From Steromphala cineraria (Eukaryota; Mollusca; Gastropoda; Trochida; Trochidae), in NCBI GenBank assembly GCA_916613615.1, contig OU744736.1, forward strand, positions 9,497,724 through 9,561,723: a stretch of DNA of 64,000 nt, written 5' to 3'. How positions within the stretch are numbered: the first letter of the stretch is position 1; the number at the start of each line of letters is the position of its first letter. The position numbers and the translations under genes are program-made. Shown here in pieces: positions 10,983 through 23,584 of the stretch. The notes under the pieces were generated by a model. The model was not told the origin of the DNA and did not search any database. It saw nothing but the letters and a program-made list of their open reading frames with translations.

Positions 10983-12639
10983 AAAGTGAAAATATCATTT
11001 ATCGTCACTGTTGCCTGATAGACAGTTTATTTCACAGATAAAACCCAGTATTTCATCGCTGATCATATAATATAAAGTGGTATTTATCTTCTACCCCTCA
11101 GTTACAAAATTGACAGATACGTTCTGCAGTAATAACTCTTTTCCATCTACCTTCATTATAATTCATTATATCTTATGGAATTTTCTGTTAATAAAACATG
11201 ATAATTATTTTTCAGGGGTTAAACGGCTTTTGAATTCTCTATACATACAATATCTTGAGCTATTCTCTCATATACTTTACTGAAATAAACCCATATTGAC
11301 AGCTAGTGATTTGAAATTAATTATAAAAACAACTTCCCTGTGAAATCCATACACAACCAAAGCCATGTGTAAAAAGTAAATATCTTATGTATAAAGCATA
11401 TGTCTTATGTCCACAGTTATCATGGTATAGTTACATGTTATAAACTTTAAAATACTTTCTATCCTCATTCATACGGATAATGAATGTTAAGGTTGTACAC
11501 AAAGCATTGATAAAAAGAGGGTACCGTCCACACTCACCATAAACAAAAGCTGTTGGAGCTTGTGGACCGACATTTAAAAATCGATTGAATACTATCAAAT
11601 GAATCCTTTCTACTTGATCATTTATGTATTCCCAATATCTCTGCCCCATAAAGTAATATCAGGGTTATCTGAGCATCAAATATCTTTTAAAATACGCCAT
11701 GATTCAAATTTTACTGAGATTGGTTATCAATTCGATTAAAGCCCGAGTAACTCTTACTACAAGGTCATTTACACAACATCTTATTACAGTTTAATCTCCA
11801 AGTATTTCTATGTATGTACTGTCCTCCCTCATTTCTTCGATCGCCTAACCCTTCTCTTCCGCTTTAATCTTTTGATGGCAAAATCAACGATAAATAGTAG
11901 AAATATTGCTGACAACTTGACCTTTAATCCTTGGTATATCAATATACAGGACTGCCCATAATCCCCCGTACAAGGGCGTAATATTGTTTAATATAGTACA
12001 TGTAAAGTACAATAAGAGCGTTATATTGTTTAATGTGATGAAACAAATAAGTACATGTAGAGTTCAGTAACATTATGGCTAAGTACTCAACTCATAATCT
12101 TCTTATGTTCTTCAGGGATATGTTGAAGTTCTTAGTCAACTAAAAAACTGACCATTTTATCCTATAACATGCACAGGACATTTTACTGGTGACCACTGAG
12201 AGTAAATGCTGGAGATATTATCAGTTGTATCCGACCATTACCAACAACTGGTTCCGAGGGTCACGGACTTAACGTGACCAGCGTGTCACGTGGTTAGGCA
12301 ACTGTAAGGGCCTTGGCCTTAGTATTTAATGGAAAGAATATCCCTGTTTAAACCCGACTTTCCAACTATGTAAAGAAAGAGGTTTCATTATCTTACTCAG
12401 AAAACTTTTAGTCATTCAACATTACCAAAGGCTCTTTAGTATAACAAATCTTCTGAAGATAAACATTAAATTGTTTACTTGGTATTATATATAAATATAT
12501 ACAAATGAAATTACACGTTTATTTTCTCATTTGTAACTTCAAGTTTACCGTCCACAGTGTGGCGATCTTCAGGGAAATGAGAGATCCCTTGAATACAAAG
12601 TCTAATTTTTGTCTAACATGTCTTGAAAGCAGTTCGCTT
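10983..12639. other. Non-coding stretch
   Basis: No gene recognised. A diverged duplication of about 60 bp around 11970-12065 shares blocks such as TTATATTGTTTAAT and AGTACATGTA. The open frames at 11077-11283 and 11431-11649 look random. Confidence 0.6.
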
Positions 12640-13640
12640 CTTTTGTTTAAAATATGCACAGATGTCACCGGAGTTTGTGTTAGACTCTCTGACAACCTCC
12701 CATTTGATTTAAATTCTGTGCTTTTTCTTTTAAGTTTCCAGATGCATTTTGAGAGTTTTGTTTCTTTTTCGTATCGTTCAAGTCGAAATGAAATGGTTGT
12801 TATATCTTGTCTTGAAAGGGACCCTCATGTATGATGCAGTATTTGTATCTGTTTCTGCTGTCGCCTTGTAGATGACGTAACTCGTTAAGCAATTTCCGTT
12901 GAGGGGGAAGGTCTTTTTGTGTCTACAGTTACATAGTTAGGCTTTTTGGTTGGAGTGGTTTTCTTTGATTGTTTTGCTGTTGTGGTCTTTTATGGTTTGC
13001 TAAAATTGTATGTTCTTCATACAAGTGAAGCTGATTTTCAACGTAGATCTGTTGAATAACTTATTCAGCTTACATGTATGTCCACGGGGAAAGTGTTTGT
13101 CAATGATTCCTGAAGAAAGTCTTGCCGATGTTCGTCTTGATATTCTTGCTCTATGGTGGGTTGTGCCAAATAACTTTCCTGGATCTCATATTTCGCTTTT
13201 TGCCTTTGTCATTGAGTCAGCCATATATTCTGCATCAACATCGTATCCTGCTGATTTGAGGGCTGCTGTGTAGTAGGGCACGAACTTTGTAATATTTCTT
13301 TGGTGGCTCTTTTGAGATTCTTTAGACGATGGCTTTTGGCACATTTCAATGACATTTGGCGGGTGGTTGGACTTTGCATTAATGTAGACGGTGTCAGAAT
13401 TTGGTTTCCGGTAGGGCTGTTGCTTACCTGTCTGTAAGTCAAGAAGGTTTACAACAAGAACGTTCACAGATATGAGGTTTGCGTCCACTGTAATTTTCAA
13501 TCCACAATTTTGAAAAACTTTGATTATTTCTTTGCTTGTCCTGTCGGCTCTACTCCCTGGGGAGGACTCCACCACTACAAGTCCGTCGTCTCTGTGTAGG
13601 CCGGTGCTGCTGATATAGACTTTCTTGTGTTGTGATGTAT
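12640..13640 (-). pseudogene. Penelope-like RT C-terminus plus degenerate GIY-YIG nuclease
   Basis: On the minus strand an open frame (13186 to about 13635) carries the RT catalytic motif GLHRDDGL (about 13579-13605), then CGLKITVD, PYRKPN and KSNHPPNVIE, and ends in YYTAALKSAGYD. These are in the order seen in GIY-YIG-bearing RTs of Penelope-like elements. After a frameshift near 13190 the coding signal continues (SKNIKTNIGKTF, then a basic linker). By 12790-12900 it reads NGNCLTSYVIYKA and FKTRYNNH, which fit the GIY-YIG endonuclease fold; the second YIG is lost. RT fingers and N-terminus are missing, as in a 5'-truncated insertion. Plus-strand open frames here are antisense shadows. The Penelope-like assignment is from remembered family motifs and is not proven. 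Confidence 0.65.
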
Positions 13641-14079
13641 TAGCATGCTTGTTTGATTACACCTCTCTAACCATCAAGTGATTGATAAGACAATAAAGAT
13701 TCGTCAAAGCTGACTGACTCTATTGTGTTGAAACTGTACCCATTGATTAGTGCTTGGGGCAATCATTACGTGATTGAGAACGCATGACTGATTTTTTTAT
13801 TGTTTTAAAAATTCCATTTCAATTGATATATATTACATATACATACTGATTTCTTAAATGTTAACCTAAGCACACAACAGCGTGTTGATTATATGAATTT
13901 ATTGTTTTGTTCCTGTATGTGCTACTTTCCATTCGTAATCATACCATACAAGACCACATAATGGTCGAAATGAATTCATCGTATTTACACTTCAATACAA
14001 ATATTTTCGTCATTAATGAATGAAAAATCTTTCTGACCAGTTGAACTCCTGCTTGTCCACTACTGCAAATCACAATCGT
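13641..14079. other. Non-coding stretch
   Basis: Nothing recognised beyond possible untranslated sequence of the adjacent retroelement relic. Confidence 0.5.
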
Positions 14080-15230
14080 AATTTGTTTGTGTACATACTG
14101 ACGTAAAAGAGCCTAACCTACAAATACTAAGATATCATCAATATTGTATTCGAACTGCCTTTCGTTTGACTGCTATGTAATGTAAATGAGAATTTGTCCT
14201 GCTACAAGCAATAAATCACGATTTACTCATCTCTAACAGACTGGAGCCTGATAAATAATTGACATGGTAAGAATATCCCTTATAATATCAAATATTTTAA
14301 TTAACATTGATTAACCTAAGAATTCAGTACATATGAAGATTGGGAAATTCTTATTACCACCCAACTAACGTTTGGCGATCACAACGTAGTCAATTATACA
14401 TGTATACCAACCTTGAAATGCAGTTTTTAACTTACATAGACCTAGTAGATGATGTAAATGTACGAACGTTTATTGTCATAAATTCCAACTGCTTTTATTC
14501 AAATCCGAAATCTGGTTCAACCCAGGCACATTCCTCCTATTTCCTGCTTTCATAACACATCCACTTGGTTACATTACTAATACCATATTTCATTTCTCTC
14601 AAATACATCAGTAAACATCAACTTGATTTGTCTATATTTAACAAAAACTATAGTTCACTTCCTTTCAACTTCCAATCACTGAGTTTCAACAAAACCTATT
14701 GCAATGTTGGTTTCAACATCGACACAACGCACTCTACATTGATTCTATTGATACCTCAACGCCATCTTTTTAGGAAATATGGTCATACAATCTACAAAAA
14801 TAGAGCCATTGGCTCTATAGCTCATCGGGCTTCATATTCAAGTTTGCTTTAGGCTGTGCTTAACGTGTTTCCCCCTTAATGGGACCACAGGGTCATCGAA
14901 TGTGCATTCGAAAAAGCAAAAGTCACAAAAACTATATGTCGTCCCAATTCTTCAATGTTTCAAAATCTTTATTGTTGTGGTATATCTTATCTATATCACA
15001 CATCTTGGATATTTACTGCTGAGAAACCCAGATCTTGTAAGACTCATTCTGCTCCAATATATTTAGCTGGATACACACAAGGTGTTTGACACGATGTTTC
15101 CCCAACAGATGGTCCATATCTGGTTATATCATTATGTGAACGTCAACAGCAAACCCTATTAGTACATGTTCCCGGCTTATATTTAACAATAGGCAAATAC
15201 CAGTTAACGATCTTCCATGACTGTGTGTTT
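14080..15230 (+). repeat. Long dispersed repeat, copy B
   Basis: Diverged, shortened relative of 4860-7260 with blocks in the same order. A small hairpin ATAGAGCC...GGCTCTAT sits at 14800-14818. The open frames at 14340-14555 and 14565-14852 show no conserved protein and are not preserved in copy A, so I do not call them genes. Confidence 0.5.
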
Positions 15231-16010
15231 GAGAACAAAAGCATACAGCGTGGCAGTTTATCCTTATAGGAACATTCTAAACAAACTGATTCTGAAAATG
15301 TTTGCTTTATCAACGCTGAATACATAAATCTTGGTTGAATGTTTGGTTATACTGGAGGTTTATCTCATTTATATAAAAAATTATAAATCGTGTTTAATGG
15401 AAGTAAAAACATTCTTCAACTCACCAACTGAACATGCAATTTAGTAAATATATTTACAATAAGTCAGGTAAAATACTAAGGAGTGTAAATCATTACGTAC
15501 TTTCTAAATTTCTTCGTGTGATGATACATGCATCATTCCTCCTCGCCAGTCACTTGCCATGAAAGTTACGTTGTTATTTAAGAATTATCTTGCCTGTCAA
15601 TCAAATTAACGAGTTACTACATCGTTCAAAATAAATAGGACTGGACCTAAAGGAAAATTACACATTCCAGATCTGAATAAAATGCATACAGCTTTGAAAC
15701 ACGTTCTACTATTGTAGCTTATAACATTTCAGATTTGGACATTTAACCAACAGCAGCAGATGATGTCATCACATACCATCAGCCAGCAAATTCAAATCTA
15801 TCAATAATGGGGTTTTGTTTTAAAACCGATGAAGCAATAGAACCTAAGCAGTTCAGGGAATTTGGTCATATTTGTTAATGAAAGATGTTTACATCAGCGA
15901 TGGCATTAAAATATGACCATTGATTTTAAGCAACAGGAGCCTCTTTTGGGTGTTCAATTTTGTATTATAAATGCATATCTCGGCGTGTTCCATGTAATGA
16001 GTATAAACTA
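15231..16010. other. Non-coding stretch
   Basis: No gene, repeat or structure recognised. Confidence 0.5.
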
Positions 16011-16183
16011 CAGTAGAACACGGATATTGCAAACTCTGATATAGTGAACAATCGGATATAGCGAACAATTTTCAAGTCCCGTCCCTATATATTATCATTA
16101 AAATTATATGCGTATAGCGAACACCGGATATAGCGAACTAAATTCTTTGGTCCCTTGGAGTTGGTTATATTCGTGTTCTACTG
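16011..16183. mobile_element. Tigger/pogo-type MITE
   Basis: Inverted ends start CAGTAGAACACG (16011) and are complemented by CGTGTTCTACTG (16172-16183). Subterminal motifs of the form GGATATAGCGAAC recur four times inside. CAGTAGAAC ends and GATATA-CGAA subterminal repeats are typical of Tigger/pogo DNA transposons. A TA target site precedes the left end; the matching right TA is not intact. Confidence 0.7.
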
Positions 16184-16191
16184 TTCTACTC

Positions 16192-19148
16192 GTTGTATCG
16201 CGGCATTCATCGTATCGCGGCATTCGTGATTTCTGGTATAGCGCGCGGGACAAGACCCCTATCGGCGATTTTCATATGCAAATCGACAGCCCGACATCAC
16301 TCGCTTGTTTACTTTTCTGAATTCAGCAGGATGTACCGAATTTTCGTAAGTATTGTTATGCAGAAAGATAGACATTGAATTCAGGAATCTTTTGAAACAT
16401 GACTGACACATATCTAGCGAGTAAATGCTTAAATATTTACATTTAACTTTTGACCCTTCACACTTGACCTGAACTTTGTCGTCTGCATGTTATTGTTGCC
16501 ATATAAGGTAGCGGAAGTGACGTCAAGAGCTAAATTTATCTTCTGGTGAATACGAAAATTGGGGATTACAATAAGGATGGCAAAACGTAAATTGATCCAA
16601 TTTCACCAATACATTTTCTACATGCCCCCAAAAAACTGAACAGATTATTATGAATTATGGATTTAATGAATAGTATCAACATATTTATTCATATACATTG
16701 TGACATTATTTTCAATACTATTTTACATTAGTATGTGGTTCAAATTCTTGTTTCAATTAATAAACATTCCATTAAATCAAATATATAAAAGAGAACATTT
16801 TATTTTAAATATATTTTTTTTTATAAACCATAACAAAAATATCATTTCATCTATTTTTATAATTATCCATATAATAATTTTAATGTTTGTTTTTCTAAAA
16901 AAATAATGAATCAAGTTTAAAAACAACAACATAAATAGGAGATAATTTCTTTTGCAGGAGTCTAGTAAAGCTAAAAGAAAGCTGATTTTTTCTATAGTCA
17001 GAAGACAGTACAATCCAAAAAATTTGCAACTTGCATTTGCTGCCACCCAAACAGGAACATCTGTCTACCGTGCTGCTAGACAATATGGGATTCCGGAATC
17101 AACTCTACGAGGCAGGACCAGAGGGAATGTTGCTGTAGATGCCAGACCAGGCGGTGAAACACTTCTTTCCCATGATGAAGAGAAGCAGTTGGTTCACCAT
17201 GTGAAATACATGTCATCTATTGGCTATTGATATACAAAACTGAACCTTCAATATCTTGCTGCTGATTTTGCTTCCAGTCAGGGTAAAATAACATCAGGTG
17301 ATAAACCATTAAGTGATAATTGGTTTTATGGTTTCTTGGGACGCTGGCCTGATCTTAAATTAGCAAAACCCCAAACACTGTCAATGCTTCGAGCACAATA
17401 TGCTTCCAAGGAAGTCTTATCAGCCTACTTCCAAGAACTTGCCACCATAATGACGTCTCATGGACTCCATGATAAGCCTGAGCGTATCTTCAACCTTGAT
17501 GAAACTGGTGTAACTACAGAACATGTACCCCCAAAGATACTTTGTGATGTCACAAGTCAACCACAAGCTGTGACCTCCCCACGATCATCAACAGTTACCA
17601 TTATTGGAGGTGGTAATGCTGTTGGGAACTATATTCCACCTTACTATGTCTTTCCTGGTAAGAGATGGAATGATGACTTTTTGGATGGGGCTGCTGTTGG
17701 ATCTGCTGGCTCCATGTCAAAGAGTGGACGGTCTTACACAGACATATTCAAGGACTATCTGACTAAACATTTCAACAAACATGCTGGTTTGTCTGAGGGT
17801 TCAGCTGACAAGACCCTCATACTCTTTGACGGCCACAGGTCACATGTTTCTTTGACTCTGGTGGAGTGGGCTAAAAAGTACAATGTTATTTTGTTTGTAC
17901 TCCCTCCACACACGAGCCATATTACCCAACCCTTGGATGTCGCTGTATTTGGCCCCTTTAAATCCATGTACAATAGAGAATGCCAACTCTATCTTCAGAG
18001 AAACTCGGGAATGAAAATCACAAAATATTAGGTTGCAAAACTTACAGCCAAACCCTACTTGAAAGCTCTGTCTCCAGACAACCTTATTTCTACTTTCAGA
18101 GAGGCTGGCATCTTTCCTCTATGTAACAGCGCATATTCGGAAACACTAGTTTCTCCAGCCTCAATATACCCTCCTGTAGATGAGAATGTGGAAAGTGAAG
18201 TCCCATCATCACCTCGTCCTCTTCCGACAACATCAAGATGTCCGCCATCATCGGCTTCTCACCAGACAACAGCAAGTTTCTTTGAGGAAAGGAAATTCAC
18301 ATCAGTAACGACGGTCAAATCGAAGAAAAAGAGATTTTATCTTGCAGGGAACTTGCTAAAAGAAAAAAATGTAAAGATTATGTAGTCTTCCAAAAAGAAC
18401 ATTGAGAAGAAACAATAGCATTCTCCAGTAAAGAAAATGAAAAAAAGTAAAAGCATACCAACCACCACTACTTCAAGTCCACAACCTGGTCCTTCAGCAT
18501 TTTATGTTGATGATTCAGATTCCAGCAATGTTTCAGAGTTGTCAGATGATTCTGAAAATTGTTGTGTGTGTGGCAAGAACACTCCCCCAGCCATGAGATC
18601 TCTCCCCTACCTTGTGATTGTGAAGTGGGCTCAGTGTGACAAGTGTCAGCATTTGACTCATTTGTCTTTCTGCACTGACATCACTTGTGTTAGGCGTCAT
18701 GGGGAATTTCTGTGCCCTCATTGTGCATGATTTCTGCATAATTCAATATCTAACTGATTTCAAAAGTTGGAACAATCATTTACTGTTGAATGTGTTTTTT
18801 CATTATTATGCAGAAACAAAACTAACTGTTGGAGTATGTTTGTAAATATAATTCATAATTTTCATGGAAACAAGTTCATCATGAATCAAGTTTTGTGCAA
18901 CTGAGATTACTATGCTAATCGTCTCCAATGATTTCACTTTGAGGTAAGTTAAGAAATTTTATTCTTAGCTCCGCCTCTGCCTTAAAATCCGAGTTTTAGT
19001 GTTTACCGCGATACAATAGAGTTCGCTCCCTTGGCAAACTTTCACTGGCTTCGTTTTTCTAGCTTCAAAAGCTGAAAAACTATCAAAGTTGAAATTTTTT
19101 TCATGCGCAAAAATGTTGAGATCGAGATCGTAAGTACCGCGATACAAC
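16192..19148. mobile_element. Pogo-like DNA transposon, tentative limits
   Basis: A perfect 12-bp inverted pair, GTTGTATCGCGG at 16192-16203 and its complement at 19137-19148, brackets the transposase gene. Second copies of TATCGCGG or its complement lie just inside each end (about 16210 and 19006). The 2.96-kb span suits a pogo element. Element limits are inferred from this pair only; the adjacent MITE at 16011 could alternatively be part of the left end. Confidence 0.45.
16958..18730 (+). pseudogene. Pogo-like transposase with C-terminal PHD-like Cys-rich domain
   Basis: One reading frame runs throughout, broken only by stops (TGA 17228, TAG 18029, TAG 18383, TAG 18416). Domains in order: Psq/CENP-B-type helix-turn-helix (NPKNLQLAF ... 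YGIPESTLRGR, 17010-17110); DDE_1 catalytic core with NLDETG (about 17490), LFDGHRSH (about 17823) and HTSHITQPLDVAVFG (about 17913), giving the DDxD triad; a Ser/Pro-rich linker; and CCVCGK ... CDKC ... CPHC (18562-18727), a PHD-finger-like zinc site. No good ATG starts it. TTTTGCAG at 16950-16957 looks like a splice acceptor, so a 5' exon probably lies upstream. Frame preservation with only point stops suggests a fairly recent loss. A C-terminal zinc domain is known on some animal pogo/Tigger proteins. Confidence 0.85.
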
Positions 19149-20339
19149 AAGGTCGCAGGCTATATGTTTTGCCCGATTTTCTGAAGAGATTTCAAAGATG
19201 TTAGATTTAAAAGTATAATACACAAAGATAACAAGAATAAAGAATTCAATGAGAGAAATATGTTGCATTATATCTGAAATTTTTCTAAAAAGATCATCAC
19301 AATTATCGATCTTTTTCTTGCTGATGGTACAAAATCCTAAATCAATTTGTGTGTTATATTATTGATTCATTTGAAAGTTTTATTGGTGAAAATTATTTTA
19401 AATATTGACATCCTCATTTAGCCTGACAATCGTATCAATCAATCGTATTATCAATGTATTCTCTTTTAGTGATTTACATTTGAGTTAGATTTACATGAGT
19501 TAAGGATGACTTCAGATTTGTCCTCAATTCCAAATTCCAAACATATTTTGTTCTTGTTTGTCTAACAGCTGTGTGGACTTACATTTTCAATGAGAAATAT
19601 AAAAACTTCGGTTTATGGCCTTTAGCGGGATGCACCGCAGGTCATACAGGCAAGTTGATCATATGATTGGACCTGCAAGAGATATTGACATCTAAACCTC
19701 ATTTGTTCCACTAAGCAAGGTGAAGTGTGAGTCCAATTAGGATCTGAATAGCTAAAGGGGAAAAGTAATTACAAAGAACAAGTTTAATAACGCATTCAGG
19801 ATCAGCAAAGGATCCCATGTCTGAAAAAATATTGCTTAAATGCAAATGCTCCTCAGAAAATAAGGAAATGTGAACTTATGATTAAACAAGGCAAAAGTGA
19901 GCGCAGCTCACATACCCCCGCCTGTAGTTTGACCGCCTTTCTTTGACGAAAATAGTGAAAAGTCATATGTTCTGATAAGTCCTAGAATTGTTACCATATT
20001 TTTCCATCACATGATATAGAAAATAACATTAAAATTTAATTTGTCTGAATAGGTGTGAACTGGTATAACTATGATAATAAATGTTTTTCAACAAACTCTC
20101 ACCTTCCATTCAGTTCCATGTAGGTCAATTTATATTCCAATATATGTATTCTTTGCAGTGGTATCAACATTCCAATATATGTATTCTTTGCAGTGGTAAC
20201 AATATCAGTCATCTTCTATATTCATACAGTGTCCATATGAGTATCACAATAGGTCACAATCCCTTTCTTTTGGTTACTTCCCAAAAGATAACTTGAAGGC
20301 AAAACAGTCACATTTACAATGTTTATACGGTATGTGTTT
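19149..20339. other. Non-coding stretch
   Basis: No gene recognised. A direct duplication of about 37 bp (ATTCCAATATATGTATTC-type block) occurs at 20132-20205. The segment around 19880-19950 (AGTGAGCGCAGCTCACAT, itself a short palindrome) looks repeat-derived. Confidence 0.5.
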
Positions 20340-20658
20340 GTCATTATGTCTCATGACTTACATTCTTGTTTTAAACTTTTACCTTCTGGATGCAGATTGT
20401 TTGTCCCAAGATTCAACACAAAGAGGTTTCGTACCTCCTTTATACCTGTCAGTATTAAACTTTTAAATGAGTCTATGACCCCCTTTTAATCAGTCCATTG
20501 ATTATGTGCCTTTATATGTTTTTCAATTATGTCGATGGTGTTTTATGTCATTCGTCATATATGTGTTCAATGTTTTTTGTCTTAACCATGCTGAGTCTCG
20601 CTGTTGTAAACCAAATTCTTTTACCGGGCAATAAAGTATTATTATTATTATTATTAGG
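20340..20658 (+). mobile_element. 3' end of a non-LTR retrotransposon (LINE)
   Basis: This untranslated-type sequence ends GGGCAATAAAGT and then (ATT) repeats at about 20638-20656. A polyadenylation-like AATAAA followed by an ATT-repeat tail is typical of CR1-clade LINEs, matching the tail style of the copy at 32259-32965. No RT coding sequence remains, so it is a severely 5'-truncated copy. Confidence 0.5.
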
Positions 20659-20659
20659 A

Positions 20660-21476
20660 AATATATTTATATAAGCTTGATCCTCAACCTACTGTTTTCG
20701 GACTGTTTTGGTTCAAAATTTCAAAAATTATTTGAACTTTTAATTTGGAATTAAAACCCCTGAAAGGCACAACAGCATCAAATGGGTTACTGCCATACCA
20801 AGTTTGAAAATTCCAAGTGATATAGTTTTTAAATTATGAACCGGAAACGACACAAAGTCCGAATATCTGACCGTTTTTGGTCCAAATTTAAAAAATTATT
20901 TGAACGTTGGAAGTGAAACCACTAAAAGGCACAAAGGCATCATATACACTACTGCCATACCAAATTTGAAGTTTCCAAGTGGTATAGTTTTCTAATTATG
21001 CTCCGGAAACGAGACAAAGTATAAAAATCGGACATTTTTTTGGTCAAAATTTCAAAGATTATTTGAACGTTGGAGGTGAAATCACTAAAAGGCATAACAG
21101 CATCATGTAGACTACTGCCATATCAAATTTCTAATTATGCTCCGGAAACGAGACAAAGTCCAGAAATCGGATGGTTTTTGGTCAAAATTTCTAAAATTAT
21201 TTGAACCATTGAGATTAAACCCCTAAAAGGCATAACAGCATCATGTAGACTACTGCCATACCAAATTTGAAGTTTCCAAGTGGTATAGTTTTCTAATTAT
21301 GCTCCGGAAACGAGACAAAGTCCAGAAATCGGATGGTTTTTGGTCAAAATTTCAAAAATTGTTTGAACCATTGAGATTAAACCCCTAAAAGGCACAAGAG
21401 CATCATATAGGCTACTGCCATAGCAAATTAGAAGTTTGTAAGTTGTATAGTTTTAAAGTTATGCTCCGGAAACGAT
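20660..21476 (+). repeat. 162-bp tandem repeat, about five copies
   Basis: The landmark CTGCCATA recurs at 20790, 20952, 21114, 21253 and 21414. The period is 162 bp except one 139-bp unit that lacks a 23-bp block. Each unit carries ATTATGCTCCGGAAACGA and a GGCACAA/GGCATAA...CATCA block. Units are diverged, so the array is not young. Confidence 0.9.
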
Positions 21477-21532
21477 TTCGGACAGACGGACGCACGCACG
21501 GACGGACGGACGCACACACGCACGCACGGAAG
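21477..21532 (+). repeat. (ACGG/ACGC)n microsatellite
   Basis: Imperfect run of GGACGGAC and CGCACGCA units directly abutting the 162-bp array. Confidence 0.9.
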
Positions 21533-22679
21533 GACATGACTAATTGTCATATTTAATTCAACTATGACAGTTAAGTGGTTTAAGAATCAATTGAATGTCA
21601 CAATGTGCGAAAACTGTTCAACATTTCTTCGTTACATTCTCGGCCTGGCCTCTCTGTAAAACACTTATGTTATGCATGATTTTGACCTCTACTGAAAACA
21701 TGTTTATGATATTAATGGTGATCTTTTTTTATGTGTAAGTTTCCTTATGTAATTCTGCACAATATTATCAAATGGAAGTACATGAATCATAAAACAATAC
21801 TAACATATACAGTTGTTTACTGACAGTGATACATGTAATATGTCAAGGTAGATTATTCTACCATCTGCATTTTAGGACATTATCTACTTATATGGATATA
21901 TTCATAAATTCAAGGTAGGTCTCATGTTTACTTTGATATTTGCTTGTGCAAATGTGTTTATTATGCATGCAAAAGTTAATTTTCTATTCCAGGACAATTT
22001 AAGACCTCTTATGATCAATTGCTTTCTATTCTTTATCACAACATGATGTTTCATGCAACAGTTGTTCTTTTATGTTGTTACCTTTGGAACATATATTAAT
22101 AAAACAAAAAAAGGAAATTTATATAGTGAAGAGCCTATGTATTGATGAAAACCATTGCAATTTCAATTCCCGGCTCAATAACACATCCTTTTAAGATGAA
22201 TTTACAACTATTGATTCAATTTCTTTGTGGTATAGGTATATCTACGAGAGAATGTGTAGTCGCATGATTTCATGCAATGCAAGTCACGTTCTGATCACGA
22301 AACCAGTTATAGGACGGCCTGGGTCGATCATTATCGATTCCTTATGTGGTCAATTGGCCAGAATATGTTAGGATATTGTAGATATTATCATAGTCAGCAT
22401 TATCAACACAGATGCATAACATTTATCATCAAGGCAACTTTAATTTATAAAAAAAAACAGTTCCAGATGGCTGATGCTGCTGCTATGTTTTAATTTTCAT
22501 CAGTCAAGCAGTTTAAAGAAGGCAATAACAAAAAGTGAATAATCAATAAAATCAAACATTCTCCCGCTATAAAAGAACAAAATTGTATTACTTCGTCATA
22601 ATATTATCCCTGTAATATAAACATGACTGTTCTCAACGATGTACCGACGGCCAATTAAATCCATTTGTTAACCTCAGTA
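21533..22679. other. Non-coding stretch
   Basis: No gene recognised; the open frame at 22272-22493 has no family resemblance. Confidence 0.5.
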
Positions 22680-22860
22680 AGTGTCAATGAGGAAGCCACA
22701 CAAAGCCGTCATCATGTTTACACTCAGCATCAAGCCTCGTTACACCCCTCTCTCACGTGGAGTGATCAAATCAATGAAGGAAAGGAAGCGAGTGTAATTA
22801 ACTAGCTGCAGCCCCAAGAGAGTAATTCTGAACCGAGAGAATCAAGTTAGATATCTGACC
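22680..22860 (+). repeat. Dispersed repeat core
   Basis: Close relative, in opposite orientation, of 8505-8650. The internal landmark GTGATCAAATCAATGAAGGA recurs with changes at 24040, 27725 and 49110. It stands about 900 bp upstream of repeat R copy 1, which contains its own version. Confidence 0.75.
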
Positions 22861-23584
22861 CTTTAAGAACGACTATACCGGATACAGACAATGGGCTGTC
22901 CCTGATTTTCTTGTTAAACTTGACAGTTGAAACATTGGCAGTTTGTTATAAGGTGTATATATTATTCAGTTGAAATTGAGTTTGGTAATATCATCACCCT
23001 TATGTATGCAAATAACACATGACCATGTCAAGGTAATCGCTTCAAAATGTTTAAATGGCGAGGTGTAACAATAAAATAAATGAATTTTTCATGTTAAATC
23101 CATGACAGCTTAAATATAAGTCGCATTTTTTTCAGGACTTATTGCGTTTATGGATTTTACCAATAATTTTTATTCTCAAAAATGAAATAAAACCATTATT
23201 TTTATTTTGTATAGTTTTAGTTCTTTTAAATATGGATGATATATGTTTGACATTAATTTGTTGTAAATATCACTTTGTAAAAATCATGTAAGGAGGTGTT
23301 GAGATAAAAACAATCTGTTGTTTAACCAGTGTTCTATTGTAATGACCTGCTATATTGTTTTTCTTAACCTTTGACAGTGAGTCTTCAGAAAAAGAACTCA
23401 GCAGTGTCTCAGAAACATTGTCGACCTTAACATAGATATTGATCTTCGCTAGATTTTGAATATGGACCTTTAAGGAAACGGTCATAACCAGTCATGATAT
23501 AATCTGATGGGAAAGATAATTAATTAGGCTTTCTCCTTGAGAAGAGCTGAGAGTTTTCTTTCTTTAATTAACATCATGTTATTA

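Noticed and set aside
12505..12834. 109-codon plus-strand open frame
   Set aside because: Antisense of the GIY-YIG-like segment on the minus strand, which carries the family motifs.
13010..13273. 87-codon plus-strand open frame
   Set aside because: Antisense of the Penelope-like RT relic.
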